A stretch of DNA of 64,000 bases from Torymus aiolomorphi (Eukaryota > Arthropoda > Insecta > Hymenoptera > Torymidae), in the NCBI GenBank assembly GCA_036365515.1, contig CM070876.1, positions 41,568,695-41,632,694 on the forward strand, given 5' to 3'. The stretch's first letter is position 1; each line of letters starts with the position of its first letter. The notes beneath the pieces are model-generated. The model had not been told where the DNA came from, searched no databases, and was given only the letters and a program-made list of their open reading frames with translations. The position numbers and the translations under genes are program-made. Below are positions 1 to 11,047 of the stretch, piece by piece.

Positions 1-124
1 AGTCAATTTCCCCATAGCGACACACACGAAAACTAAAATTCCCAGAGTCGCACTAACTTCGTTAGGAAAAATTTTGCGACGGTTTCTTGTAGATCTTGTA
101 CCCAAATACTTAGAAAAAAATTAT
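1..124. repeat. Divergent satellite unit left of copia
   Basis: This stretch resembles part of the ~153-bp satellite unit found at 5647-6587. It shares the 'attcccagagtcgc' block, the 'gacggtttcttgtagat' block and the 'tacttagaaaaaaattat' end. It is the left flank of the copia insertion, and its last five bases ATTAT (120-124) are repeated at 5647-5651 as the TSD. It is more diverged than the units on the right. Confidence 0.75.
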
Positions 125-427
125 TGTTGGGAATGCGCGTGGTTAGTATTAAACAATTCTTTTCTCTACCCGACCCTCGGGAAAGGTAGAGAAAGACACG
201 TGCTCACGAAAAGTTCACAGTGAAAAATAGTGAAGGAAAAGTGCAAGACTAAGAAAAATACAAATGTGAATAAAGAATAAAATATATCATCAAGTGATAG
301 AAGAAAGAATTTTTGGAAAATTGTGAAAATTCAAGCCGATGCGAGCAGATTAGATTTCTTCTGTGAAGCACGCTGCACGGTGCAAGAATAGAGCACGTGG
401 CTGAATTTGAAGTTATACACGTGGTAA
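125..427 (+). other. Copia 5' LTR stub and leader
   Basis: Only TGTTGGGAATG (125-135) matches the start of the 3' LTR at 5237. The following A-rich sequence looks like the untranslated leader ahead of gag. I could not recognise a tRNA primer-binding site. The LTR-leader junction seems to have been removed by a deletion that left the outer end in place. Confidence 0.6.
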
Positions 428-1669
428 ATGGACACTAAAGGACAAGTGAAAACCAAAGAAGAAGTAATACTAGAAGACATTGAATACGAAAGCAAAGAAA
501 TAATTGAGAAAAAGATTGCCGAAAAACATTTTGTGAAAATAGTGCAGAAAATAATTACGCTAAATAAAGTAATAAAAGTGTATGAAGATATTAAGTTAAA
601 AAAAGTCGAGATGACTAAGCAAGCAAAATTCGAAGATATAGCAATTCCTATTTTTGATGGTGCAAACTATGCAAGCTGGAAATTTCGCTTAATGACTCTA
701 TTAGAGTATAAAGAGTGCAAAAAGCAAGCTGAAAGGGAGCGGGCTGAGACAGATAAAGCAGATGAATGGAAGAAAAGGGATTTAAAAGCAAGAAATATAT
801 TAATAAGCACTATTTCAGACAAGCAATTAGAATATGTTTGTGAATGCGATACAGCTTACAAAATGATGGAAAAATTCAAGAGTATGTACTCTACTAAATC
901 CACAGCGCTGCAAATAATATACAGAGGTCAACTAGAAGATATTAAACTCAAAAATTATGAGAAAGTTGAAGAATTTTTTGTAGAGTTCGAACAAGCGTGC
1001 AACAAATTTAAAGCAGCTGGAGGCACACTACCAGAAAAAGAAAAAATGCGGTATCTAATTAGAGCACTATCAGCAAGCTACAGCTTTATTGGGAGTCTCA
1101 TTGATCTCGTCCCAGAAGCTCAACAAACGGTAGACTATGTTAAGTTTAAAATTCAAGAAAAAAATTTGACAGTGCCTGATGACGAGAAAAGGAAAAATGT
1201 AAGTACATTCAACGTCAAGACAAAGGGACAGTGTTATAACTGTGGCCGGGGAGGTCATTTAAAGAAGGACTGTTAGAGACCACCTCAGACCAGCCAGAGC
1301 AGAGGAGCATCACAAAGCAGAGGAGCATCGCAGAGCAGAGGTCGAGGCCAACGGGGATCCCAACCAGAATATCAACGAGGCAACTACAGAGGACGCGGTC
1401 ATGGCAGAGGAGCAGCTCAGCAGAGGCAAGAAGACTCCAGTCAACCCAGAGAAGACTCAGCAGCTGAGACCTGGATGATCAAGGTCAATCACGACGAAGT
1501 GAAAAGTGAAATTGTGAGTGATGTGTTCTATAGTGAAGTAGAATCTAAGTTTTCACCTTATCACAATCTAAGCTTCGGCGAAGATTGTGATAATAAAAAT
1601 AGGATAACGAATGTTTACAATTATAATTGCGAAAAGAATGGTAAATTCAACGAAATCAGTGGTTGTTAG
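428..1669 (+). pseudogene. gag: Copia gag with in-frame stop after the zinc knuckle
   Basis: The first open part (428-1276, 282 residues) has a lysine/glutamate-rich N-terminus, then the copia-type gag core starting at PIFDGANYASWKFRL, and ends in a CCHC knuckle CYNCGRGGHLKKDC (CX2CX4HX4C). A TAG (1274-1276) follows the last cysteine directly. The same frame then stays open to 1669 and encodes an Arg/Gly/Ser/Gln-rich stretch with several SRG and RGRG motifs, as expected for the nucleocapsid-to-protease linker. The TAG is therefore a single in-frame interruption. It could be a point mutation or, less likely, a readthrough stop. A frameshift near 1660 is needed to enter the protease. Confidence 0.85.
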
Positions 1670-1810
1670 ATAGCGGATGCACTGATCATGTTGTGAATGA
1701 TGAGAGAATGTATGAAAAATTTATTGTATTAAAAAATCCTATTGAAGTAAAATTGCCAGATGGCAAAAATTTAAAGGCCACAAAAGTAGGCAATATAAAA
1801 ACATTTCATA
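1664..1810 (+). pseudogene. pro: Copia protease fragment
   Basis: In a frame shifted from gag, this segment encodes LLDSGCTDHVV followed by a stretch including KLPDGKNLKATKVGNI. The D-S-G motif with the following TDH matches the active site of copia aspartic proteases (D[ST]GAS/CxH). The fragment stops near 1810, where the sequence changes to non-copia DNA, so the rest of the protease and all of the integrase are absent. Confidence 0.7.
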
Positions 1811-2990
1811 GAATTTCTTTGTCACTCATTATTAAATAGTTTTTTTTTTTGAGAGGTTCGATGTTAATGAGTACATTGAGTTACTGTTTGTGCAACGTTT
1901 CGATAACTATTTTGTTATCCTTATCAAGCACCAGAATTTATTAACATATGGAGATAAATACAGGTCAATAATTAAAATACATACAAATAAACAATTTGTT
2001 CGTCATTCTTACCTAAAATTACATTCATTATAATGTTAAAACATCGTCAATTTTATAAAATTGTGTTTTTGTTTATCTAAAAAATATAGAAACAATAGTG
2101 AAAAATCAGATGGAAAAATTTTTTTTTTTCACAAAAGTTGAGAAGTCAAATTGATTACAACTGTTACCTTGCTTTCTTGGTAAAAACAATATAAACATCG
2201 TCAATTGTATTAAGAGTTTTGCACACTTTTTAACTCACATTAAGTTAGGACAGTAACTGAATAAATTAACATATAATAAACAAACAATAATAAATTAACA
2301 CAAGGGAAAGCCAAGGCAGTCAGACTACGTTAAGAAGATGTAAATAGACCACTGATAAATTTGAATATAGTCAAGTGATCAATACCTATGTCAATTAACT
2401 ACGTATATGACATAGTAATTGACAGTATATCAATGACGATATTAAAATCTAATTAATATATAATCATTACCTAAACAGGTAGATAAGGTCAGTTTAGTTA
2501 AAACTTTATTGTTAATGTCCTAAAAATCAATTTGTCACAACCACAAAGTAAAAATTAACCTTTATCATTAAAGAAAATCCATCAAAATTCAAATCTCTCC
2601 CTAGATCTTAGGCGCCTCGTCCTTGCGTATTGAACACAACGGAGTGTGGTGCTTACGCAGATACGGAGCCCCACGAGTGGCGGTAATACACTACTGCATT
2701 CATACACCAATGAGGTAACCACGCGGGCAATTCGAATATTTTGAAGTTATGTGAACTTAAATTGTACCAATAAAAATAACAGTTGTATTGAATTTATTTG
2801 ATTCTTTTCAATTTGTTCAATAATTGGGAATAATGGTTACTTAATTTCTAAGTGTCTTCTTTTATATTTATAGGATTATCTTGTAATTTGATGTTAATCA
2901 TTTCGGAAATTAATCTTTTTTTCCAACAACTTTCAGTATCCAGTATCTTAGCATTATCAAAGTTAAACGATGTTATTTTCATCGTTAACC
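1811..2990. other. Foreign AT-rich sequence replacing copia integrase
   Basis: About 1.2 kb with no copia similarity sits between the protease fragment and the linker ahead of RT. It holds a T-run at 1840-1852, a hammerhead-like motif (1890-1931, minus strand), two copies of 'aaacatcgtcaatt' (2040 and 2194), and a GC-richer block at 2610-2740. No clean TIR or TSD was found. It may be a remnant of a Penelope-like or other retroelement, but this is inference from the ribozyme-like motif alone. Confidence 0.45.
1890..1931 (-). ncRNA. Possible decayed hammerhead ribozyme motif
   Basis: On the minus strand this reads GTGC, TTGATAA, G, a 6-bp stem GATAAC/GTTATC with loop AAAATA, then GAAAC, GTT and GCAC. 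The layout matches a minimal hammerhead: the outer stem GTGC/GCAC, core CTGATGA (here TTGATAA, two transitions away), stem II, GAAA core, very short stem III and an NUH cleavage triplet. Such minimal hammerheads are known from Penelope-like retroelements. The two core changes would probably abolish activity. It could also be chance or a conserved tail of another repeat. Confidence 0.35.
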
Positions 2991-3057
2991 TTTTCCAAAC
3001 AGATTATTATTACCCACTGATAATAACCTGTTTGGAAAAGGTTAACGATGAAAATAT
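2974..3057. repeat. Hairpin at the copia internal breakpoint
   Basis: An inverted repeat has arms of roughly 30-35 nt, with 'catcgttaaccttttccaaa' on the left and its complement on the right (about 3023-3050), separated by a short spacer. The right arm continues directly into copia coding sequence, so the hairpin marks the junction between foreign and copia sequence. This looks like fold-back or template-switch synthesis. Confidence 0.75.
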
Positions 3058-5199
3058 TATTGAATTAAATTTAGACGAATCAAACGATTCAAGTAGTGAA
3101 ACAAGTAGTATTATTGAAAATAATTATGACAATGAAAATTTAATTAATAATAACGATGAAATTGAAAATATTGAAAATGAGAATGAGAACATCGATAATG
3201 CTTTCAATCGTTCAAATGAAAATTTAAATGTTAAAAGAACATCAAGCAGAAAGAAAAGTCCGGTACAAAGATACGGAAACCCTGTAGCACATTATATTTA
3301 TATACATTATGTAAATGCAAATGTACCGCATACATTTGAGGCGGCGTTAAACGCCAGCGAATGTAAAGAATGGCAAAAAGCTATGAATTCAGAAATTGAA
3401 TGCCTAAAGAAAAATAATACATGGGTTGTAGTTGAGAAACCTCAAAATAAAAAGATTATTGATGTAAAGTGGGTCTATAAAAGGAAAAGCGATGACTCTC
3501 TTAAGGCTAGGTTAGTTGTTAGAGGTTTCCAACAAAGAGAATATCAAGAAAATGTTTATTCGCCAGTAGGAAAAATGGAAACATTAAAAATTTTGTTAAG
3601 TCATTGTTGCGTAAATAATCTGCTCATAGAACAAATAGATGTAGAAACAGCGTTTCTTAACGGAAAAGTAAAATCAGAAGTTTATATTCATGAACCACAA
3701 GGTTATGAAACCGGCAAAAATAAAGTTTGCAAATTATTAAAAGCACTATACGGATTGAGAGAAAGCCCAAAGGCTTGGTATGAGACATTTGATAAATGCG
3801 TGAGTAAACTCGGGTTTATAAGAAGCAATTATGATTACTGTTTATATGTAAACAACACAGACGATGATACTATATACATTTTAGTATTTGTAGACGAGCT
3901 CTTAATATGCTGTAAAAATAAAGATAGAATCAATGAAGTTAAATCTGCTTTAATGAAAAGATTTGTAATGAAAGATCTAGGAAAAATTAAATCATATATA
4001 GGAATCGACATTGATTATAATAACAAGAAAGGTATAATGATTTTAAGTCAACAGAAATATATAGAATCATTGGCTGTGAAGTACAACTTAGAAAACGCGA
4101 AACTGTATGATACTCCGATGGAGACAAATTTAAAACTTGAACAGGCTAATAAAGCAGATGAAACAATAAAATATCGAAATTTAATAGGTGAATTATTATA
4201 TATTAGCACAGGTACAAGACCTGACATAACTTACAGCGTGAACTACTTAAGTAGATTTCAGAGTTGCTACGATTCAACACATTTTAAATACGCGATGCGA
4301 ATATTGAAATACTTATACAAAACGAAACATTTAAAATTGACTTATCGTTGTAATTTAAATCAGGATAAACTTGATTGTATGGTCGACTCAGACTTTGCAG
4401 GAGATAACATTGACAGAAAGTCAACCACCGGATTTGTTATTAGAATGTTTGGAAATATAATCTATTGGAAAGCACAGAAACAAAAAACTGTGACTAAAAA
4501 TTCAACCTTTCCTGAATACATTGCATTGTCTGAAGCGACAACAAAAATATTATTTGTAATTAATCTCTTAAAAGACGCCTTTAAGGGGATGTGCAACTCT
4601 AATTTCAATATTTCTTTAAATCAACATTCAAACATTTATTTGGAAAACGACGGCTGTCAAGCGCTCCGTACACGCAAACACTATATGCAGATTTTTTTCT
4701 GGATAATTCTATTGATATTTGCGTGAGTTATGCTCGTTTGAAAAGTAGGTCAATTGTAGATTCCTACTTACCGACAGTACGGTTTTTATTTAATTAAATA
4801 AATTCTCATCATTTTTTTGGAAAAAGACGTCTGTCAAGCGCTCCGTACACGCAAACACTATATGCAGATTTTTTTCTGGATAATTCTCTTGATATTTGCG
4901 TGAGTTATGCTCGTTTGAAAAATAACGTCGGTACTCACATCCCCTTAATACGACATTTAAAAGTCCTGTTAAAATATACAAGGATAACTCAGGCGCAGTA
5001 GCTATAGGTAAATTCGGTAACTTAACAAAAAATTCTAAGCACATTGAAGTACAATGTCATTATGTAAATGAGAATTACGAGAAGGGTATTATCGATATCG
5101 TAAAGATAGAAACTGAAAAAAACGTAGCAGACATATTCACTAAGAGTCTATGTAAGGATAAATTTATTAAAAATAGAAACGCGCTAAAACTAATATAAG
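3043..5199 (+). pseudogene. pol: Copia reverse transcriptase and RNase H
   Basis: The open frame 2852-4726 enters copia sequence near 3043. An Asn/Glu-rich linker is followed by the RVT_2 reverse transcriptase, with NTWVVVEKP, DVKWVYKRK, DVETAFLNGKV, LYGLRESPKAWY and FVDELLIC in the place of the usual YVDDLLI. The second catalytic Asp is thus Glu. RNase H follows, with VDSDFAGD and RKSTTGFV. A TTAA MITE (4585-4944) interrupts RNase H; the copia frame continues in phase after the second TTAA and ends at TAA 5197-5199 after DIFTKSL. The N-terminal part of the open frame (2852-3040) is not copia. The YVDD change and the insertion make the enzyme inactive. Confidence 0.88.
4585..4944. mobile_element. 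piggyBac-type MITE, copy 1 (TTAA target)
   Basis: The 360-bp element is flanked by TTAA at 4581-4584 and 4945-4948 and has termini GGGGATGTG and CACATCCCC. It contains two direct copies of a ~95-bp block ('tgtcaagcgctccgtacacg'...) at about 4648-4742 and 4826-4921. No transposase is encoded. A second copy is at 51773-52134. The insertion is clean, since the host RNase H frame is continuous across one TTAA. Confidence 0.9.
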
Positions 5200-5236
5200 A
5201 TATTAATGTAAGCGCACAATATATATGTAGGAGGCG

Positions 5237-5646
5237 TGTTGGGAATGTGATACATATACATTGTGCGAAAGGAACCTCAGCGAGTTCAAGTTCCATTACA
5301 ATACAGACAGCGCGCGCGACGCTACTGTGTCTGTGAGTAAGAAGGTAGCTCCAGCAGCAGCAAACCACGCTCTGCTACCATGTTGGAGTTGGTGGAAAGG
5401 TGTAGTGAAAAGAACTCTTTATTGTACTTAAAAGAATGACTAGTTTATTAAGTAAGTGTAATTATAATCGACGTTTGCCTGCGCCATGCGCGAGATGTTA
5501 CTCTCTAGTCTCGGACGCCCAGCATGTAACATCTCGCACATGGCGCAGGCAAGCGTCGATTATAATTACACTTACTTAATAAACTAGTCATTCTTTTAAG
5601 TACAATAAAGAGTTCTTTTCACTACACCTTTCCACCAACTCCAACA
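5237..5646 (+). repeat. Copia 3' LTR with a large terminal palindrome
   Basis: The LTR begins TGTTGGGAATG after a purine-rich stretch (aggaggcg) that can serve as polypurine tract, and ends CCAACA just before the TSD. Its last 266 bases form a near-perfect inverted repeat (5381-5646). The outer ends of that palindrome are themselves TGTTGG and CCAACA. Confidence 0.8.
5381..5646. repeat. 266-bp palindrome inside the copia 3' LTR
   Basis: The 121-nt arms (5381-5501 and 5526-5646) are complementary with two mismatches by my reading, around a 24-nt spacer. It starts TGTTGGAGTTGG and ends CCAACTCCAACA, so the end of the LTR has been copied in reverse. Confidence 0.9.
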
Positions 5647-6587
5647 ATTATGAACGAAATCGCTTTTCCGGATAAGCCCTCCCACGGCGATATACTGTGT
5701 CGTAAACAGGAAAAAAAATTCCCAGAGCCGCAATTACGTCGCTCGGAAAAATGTTTCGACGGTTTCTTGTAGATAAAGTCTCCAATTGCTTCGAAAAAAA
5801 TTATGAACGAAATCGCTTTTCCGGAGAAGCCCTCCCAGGGCGATATACTGTGTTGTAAACGGGAAAAAAAATTCCCAGAGCCGCAATTACGTCGCTCGGA
5901 AAAATGTTTCGACAGTTTCTTGTAGATAAAGTCCCCAAATGCTTAGAAAAAAATTATGAACGAAATCGTTTTTCCGGAAAAGCCCCCCCGGGGTATATAC
6001 TGTGTCGTAAACGGGAAAAAAAATTCCCAGAACCACAATTACGTCGCTCGGAAAAATGTTTCGACGATTTCTTGTAGATAAAGTCTCCAAATGCTTAGAG
6101 AAAAATTATGAACGAAATCGCTTTTCCGGAAAAGCCCCCTCAGGGCGATATATACTGTGTCGTAAACGGGAAAAAAAATTCACAGAGCCGCAATTATGTC
6201 GGTCGGAAAAATGTTTCGACGGTTTTTTGTAGATAAAGTCCCCAAATGCTTAGAAAAAAAATATGAACGAAATCGTTTTTCCGGAAAAACCCTCTCGGGG
6301 TATATACTGTGTCGTAAACGGGAAACAAAGTTGCCAGAGCCGCAATTACGTCGCTCGGAAAAATGTTTCGACAGTTTCTTGTAGATAAAGTCCTCAAATG
6401 CTTAAAAAAAATTATGAACGAAATCGCTTATCCGGAAAAGCCCCCCCGGGCTATATACTGTGTCATAAACGGGAAAAAAAATTCCCAGAGCCGCAATTAC
6501 GTCGGTCGAAAAAATGTTTCGACGGTTTCTTGTAGATAAAGTCCCCAAATGCTTAGAAAAAAATTATGAACGAAATTGCTTTTCCGG
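5647..6587. repeat. Tandem satellite, period ~153 bp, about 6 units
   Basis: Units start at 'ttatgaacgaaatcg' at about 5648, 5801, 5954, 6106, 6260, 6412 and 6564, giving spacings of 152-154 bp. The last unit is cut off at 6587 by the errantivirus LTR end. The units share 'attcccagagccgcaattac' and a poly-A block. Short ORFs on either strand are by-products of the repeat. The satellite is the oldest host sequence visible, since both retroelements inserted into it. Confidence 0.92.
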
Positions 6588-7398
6588 TGTCACGTTCGCG
6601 TGTCGCTAATTCAGAATTCTATCTTAATTATAAGATAAAGATAACGAAAATAACTAACACGTGAAAAATGTGACAGTCCGTTCAGCGCCGAGCGGTTTGC
6701 ACTAACGAGATTTGATTAGCGTGGCGAGTAGGCGTCAAGAGGGTGGTTTATTCTCGAACGACTCGAGAGTCGTTTTAGTGGAAATGTTAAAATAAATAAA
6801 AAGCTTACCTTTTGGTTGGTCAATGAAATTCGCTGGAACGTATTTCCTGTTATTTCCTTCCTTCTGTCTGGTTTTATTAGTATATATATATTTTATGGTT
6901 TGGCAAAATAGGATGTTGAAATCACAGGGCTCGAAAGAATACTAGTAGATGTGATAGCTAACGATTCTTTTATTTAAACACTTAAAGTTAATATAATCGC
7001 GAGATTTTAAGTCGGAGGCTGCTAAAGGTACTGCACTTGAGCAGAGCAAAAACTAGACTGACGGTCCCTTGAGGTGAGGGAGTCAGTTACAAAATATGTA
7101 GATGAACCCGAGGTGCAGCTGGCAACCTTTACAATCGAAGTTATGATTCAAAACGGAAAACGGAGCTGCATTTGAGTTGACTAGACGCGTCACGTTTAGT
7201 CTACTCGTAGCAAGCGTCCTTTATTTGAGATAATTTATAGTATTATTTACCCAGTTAAAGTCGCGTATCGCGGACTACTGTTCCGTCGGTAGACCTTTAA
7301 CGAGGGGTCTCGGGCCTGAGCTAAGTCGCGTATCGCGGACTGTCTTGGATTGTAGAGCGGTTAGGAGCATTTTGTAAGCCTTTTTATACTAAATATTA

Positions 7399-8718
7399 GT
7401 CCAGGCGGTAGAGCATTCGAGGTGGACCTTCTTTGAAGTACAGCATATTATAACGTAGAAAGTTCTGAAATAATATGTAGAAAAAGAATCCGAGTTTGCC
7501 TATTCAAAAAAATGTCTGCTAAATTCAGTATCGCAACAAATGTACCGAAATAACGTAAAAAGGCCTATTTTTCGGCATATTTTCTCTTATAACTTGAGAA
7601 GGAAGCGTTTAATCGAAAATAGTCATAGGACATTTTTTGTTTATCTGATGTTTTTCTACAAAGTTAATGTATTTCCGAATCGAAAAATTTTATTTTGCGC
7701 TAACAATGAGTAAAAAACCGTTAAAAATTATATGTAAAATGTAATTAATTTTTAAGGGGCGTAAAAATCAATGAATGTTAATGAAAATTTGTGAAATGGT
7801 AGCTCATTATACGATAATACTACATAAAAAAATTCAGGATGATCGACGGTGTAGTTTTCCAGTACGGCTGTTGTTAACTAAAAATTTATAACAATTTTGT
7901 CGCGTGCCATGGGTTTAAATAAAGACTCCACGCGGTCGCTGAATTTTTTACACATACTTTGGCTTATAGTTAATAATATGCAATATCAAAAATAGCCTTT
8001 TTTGCATTATACGGGTGCTTTAGAATTTTTTTTAATTTTTTCAATTTTTTTTTTTTTTATAAATAAATGCAATTACATGAAAACGGCTCGATGAAAATGC
8101 AATGTTAAAAAAGGCTTGAGAAGCTGATTAAAAACGCTTTAATCGAGCTAAAACCGACCCGATTCAAATGACTACAACCGGAGATATTAGAGCTTTAAGT
8201 CAACCTAAATTTACGGCTGACTTAAACGTGAAGTAGACAAATAAAAAATGTAGTGTTGTAGCTAATTGTAAGAGCTTTCAATATCTGTTGAGTGCATTTC
8301 CGGCACTTATTGGCTTCATTAAATAAAAATTATGAAAGGAAGCCTGATCGTTGAAATTTCTCGGCGGAACGGCGCGGGAGGCGGAGTGGGGATGACTGCG
8401 AGCAGCTGTGCTGCCGCGCGGCACTGTCTCTTCAAAACGGATATGCGCGATAAAACTTAACTTTTCTCGGGAACGAATTAACTTATAGACTTCATTTTTT
8501 TTTTAATTTGATATTGCGAATCGAGAGGAATAGGAATTTCGCATTTAAAATTATGTAAATAAATAAATTCTAAGTGAATTTTACGCATGAAGAATTAAGC
8601 AATTTCTTTTTTCATTAAAAATTTATTTATGACATGAAATTAATGTTTTTAAAGTAAATTAATAACTAACAGATTATTCTAAATTAATGATTTTGCAATT
8701 TATTTGTAAAAAATGTAA
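7399..8718. repeat. Left TIR of the 5.6-kb transposon
   Basis: This stretch is the reverse complement of 11703-13039 with scattered substitutions and small indels. It is noncoding and contains poly-T (about 8028-8060) and a GC-rich block near 8365-8425. Matching breaks off near 8718, beyond which the sequence is unique to the left side. Confidence 0.9.
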
Positions 8719-8837
8719 TCTTTTCTGTTTATATATTGGTAAATATGAATCTATTAAACATGGAGAGAGGAACTGGAAAATAAAGTACGTATAAAAAATA
8801 ACATTCTAATAAATTTATTAACTATTTATACAAATTT

Positions 8838-11047
8838 TCATTTTTTTACAGGCTGTGTATCGTTTGCTTCGATTTCTGTTTGTGGTTCTTCGTCGCTCTC
8901 ACTGTCCGAAAAAATAGGTGTAGGTCCTTCTTCATTTATTTCGACTTCCACGTTCTCTGACTCATCTACATTTTCGTCCAATGAAACCTGCAGCACGTCG
9001 CTATTACTGCAGGTTTGCCCGTGATAATTTTTGCAGAAATCTGTGCATCGCAAGCCGTGTTTTACACAGCCGCATGTCTTCTTGCATTTTTCTGTACATC
9101 TGCAGCTGATATTTTTTAAAATATTATCAGAGACCAAAGAACCTTCAACGTAGACTGGGGCCAAACAGTCTGTCTGCATTTTCCACCCCCAATCTACCGG
9201 GTTCAATGGATTACCTAGCCACTGTTGGATTTGTAGATATGCTCTACATGAATGCACATTAGATGCAGACTCTGTTGGGGGTAAAGAAGCCAAATTAAAG
9301 GATTTTTGTCGTGAGCATTTTTTAAAAATTGTGTACCTCAATTCATTCAAACTTATGTTGTTCTTTTTTTTAGGATTGTATAACGCTCTAATAACTTCCT
9401 GGCCGGTTGCTGTTAATTCTCCTTTTGTGGCACTGCCCGGATAAAACTTTCTTCCTTTATCCCTCCATTCACTATCGTTTTGCAATATTTTAAGAATTTT
9501 TCCTTTCCACTGCTTATAAAAAGCTGATGTGGTATCACACCCAGAAAAAGCATGAATAAATGCCACAACATCCTTTAAATTTTTATGGATCAAAGAATCA
9601 CAAGAAAAAAATTTTTCTGAGTCTTTATTCTTTCCGGGTTTTAAGAAATAAATAGAATTTTCTGGCGACGCCCTTTGTGTTAAAATTATCAAAATGTCGA
9701 TATCTTCGGCAACTATGATTGTTGGTTTTTGTGGCTCGCTGATTTCGAGTCCAGACTCCACAATAAGACAATCAGCATCTTCGACAGCCTGCTTAGTTAC
9801 AAATCCAGCATTTTCCAATTTACTTTATATAGCAGAGTTTGAGGGTGCAACAAAACAGACGATTCAAATAACTGGCATTCTTCATACGAGGCGCTGAAAC
9901 CCAGAGTGTTCAATATTTGTATGAGTTCCTTCGATCCATATTTTTTTGAAAGCATTGCTGCTAGTCCAATTTGCAAAGACGATAAAAATGATCTCAGCCG
10001 AGCAGCTGCTATACTATTAATTTTAGTAATATATTTATCAGCCGTACGCTTATCTTTCAAAATAATTTCTTTTAGTAACTCTTGTAAAGTTTCTGGAATA
10101 ACAGTTGAAACATCTGAAAGAAAGTTATCTGGAGACGGATAAGAGTTACAATCGTACACTTTTCCACGAATATCTTCCAAAATAATTTTTCCAGCACTTT
10201 GGATAATTCGTTTGCGCTCTGCTGTTTCATCCTTACATTTATTTTTGTACCAATTGTCAGTTATAATTTTATGTCCAATGTTGAGAAATGTGATTATCGG
10301 CCCGTATTTGGAAGTGTGAATAATAATGTCTGTTCCAAAAATATCAATTAAATAATTTTTTAAATATTTTGTGTTGGGCCATTCGACACTTTCAAAATTC
10401 TGCAATATTTCTCGTACACTAAACTGGCATTCTTCTTTATTTTCCGTTATATAATTTGCAATAAATTTTGCGGCTTTATAGGTATTAGTGTCTTCATTTC
10501 TACTCTCTTTTCTAAATTTATTATATAATAATTTATAGCAGCTTTGATGGTATCGAGCGCCTACAGCTACCAAATCCTCAACTTTTATTATTCGATTATA
10601 CACTTCTAAGCATTCTCTGTCATCGACTTCTTGTAATTTGTTGAGTAAAGTAGTCCTGCTGCCAGTTTTAGATACAAAATAAACCACTTGTCGAATATTT
10701 GCAGCTATTTTTTTTTGTTTTTCTATAAAATCATCGCTAGCATCTTTTCCACAAATATAACAAAATTTTGCAAAGTTAAAATCGGCGCCTGTAGAAGCAC
10801 GTGTAGAAATACCTGGCAATGATTTTAATTTATTCTCTGCTGCTTGTATATTCTTTTCCCATGTATAAGATTTCGCACAATTAGCATGAACATTAATGGA
10901 ACTGAATTTCCGAAATTGCAAATGTTTTTTGTCTTGTCTCCTTATGCTTGATGCGACGCAACTTCGAATACTCTCTTTTTTCAATGTACGAATAGCACTG
11001 ATATTTAGCGACTTTTCACAAATCATACAATCCACTTGATCAGCCAT
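8838..11047 (-). pseudogene. Transposon protein with FEN/PIN-like and CXC regions
   Basis: Two overlapping minus-strand frames (11047-9797, 416 aa; 9818-8838, 326 aa) look like one protein of about 740 aa broken by a frameshift near 9800-9820. The N-terminal half has Cys/His pairs (CMIC, CYIC, then YHQSCY) suggesting zinc binding. The second half has AEDIDILIIL, later AFSGCDTTSAFY and WKGKILKIL. The D-x-D strand followed by a GCD loop resembles the FEN1/XPG-PIN layout (compare GSDY/GCDY); this is my inference. Near the C-terminus a Cys cluster (CRCTEKCKKTCGCVKHGLRC) resembles the tesmin/TSO1 CXC fold. It ends in an acidic tail. It is probably the element's own recombination protein; the family is not one I can name. 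Confidence 0.7.

Larger units (their letters stand above)
125..5646 (+). mobile_element. Ty1/copia LTR retrotransposon, decayed
   Basis: The element begins TGTTGGGAATG and ends CCAACA, and is flanked by 5-bp direct repeats ATTAT (120-124 and 5647-5651). It encodes gag with a CCHC knuckle, a protease start with DSGCTD, and the RVT_2-type reverse transcriptase and RNase H of the copia superfamily. Integrase is missing and its place (about 1811-2990) holds unrelated sequence. The 5' LTR is reduced to about its first 11 bases, because the sequence after TGTTGGGAATG does not match the 3' LTR. The intact TSD shows that the outer ends are original, so the losses are internal and probably came after insertion. 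Confidence 0.9.
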
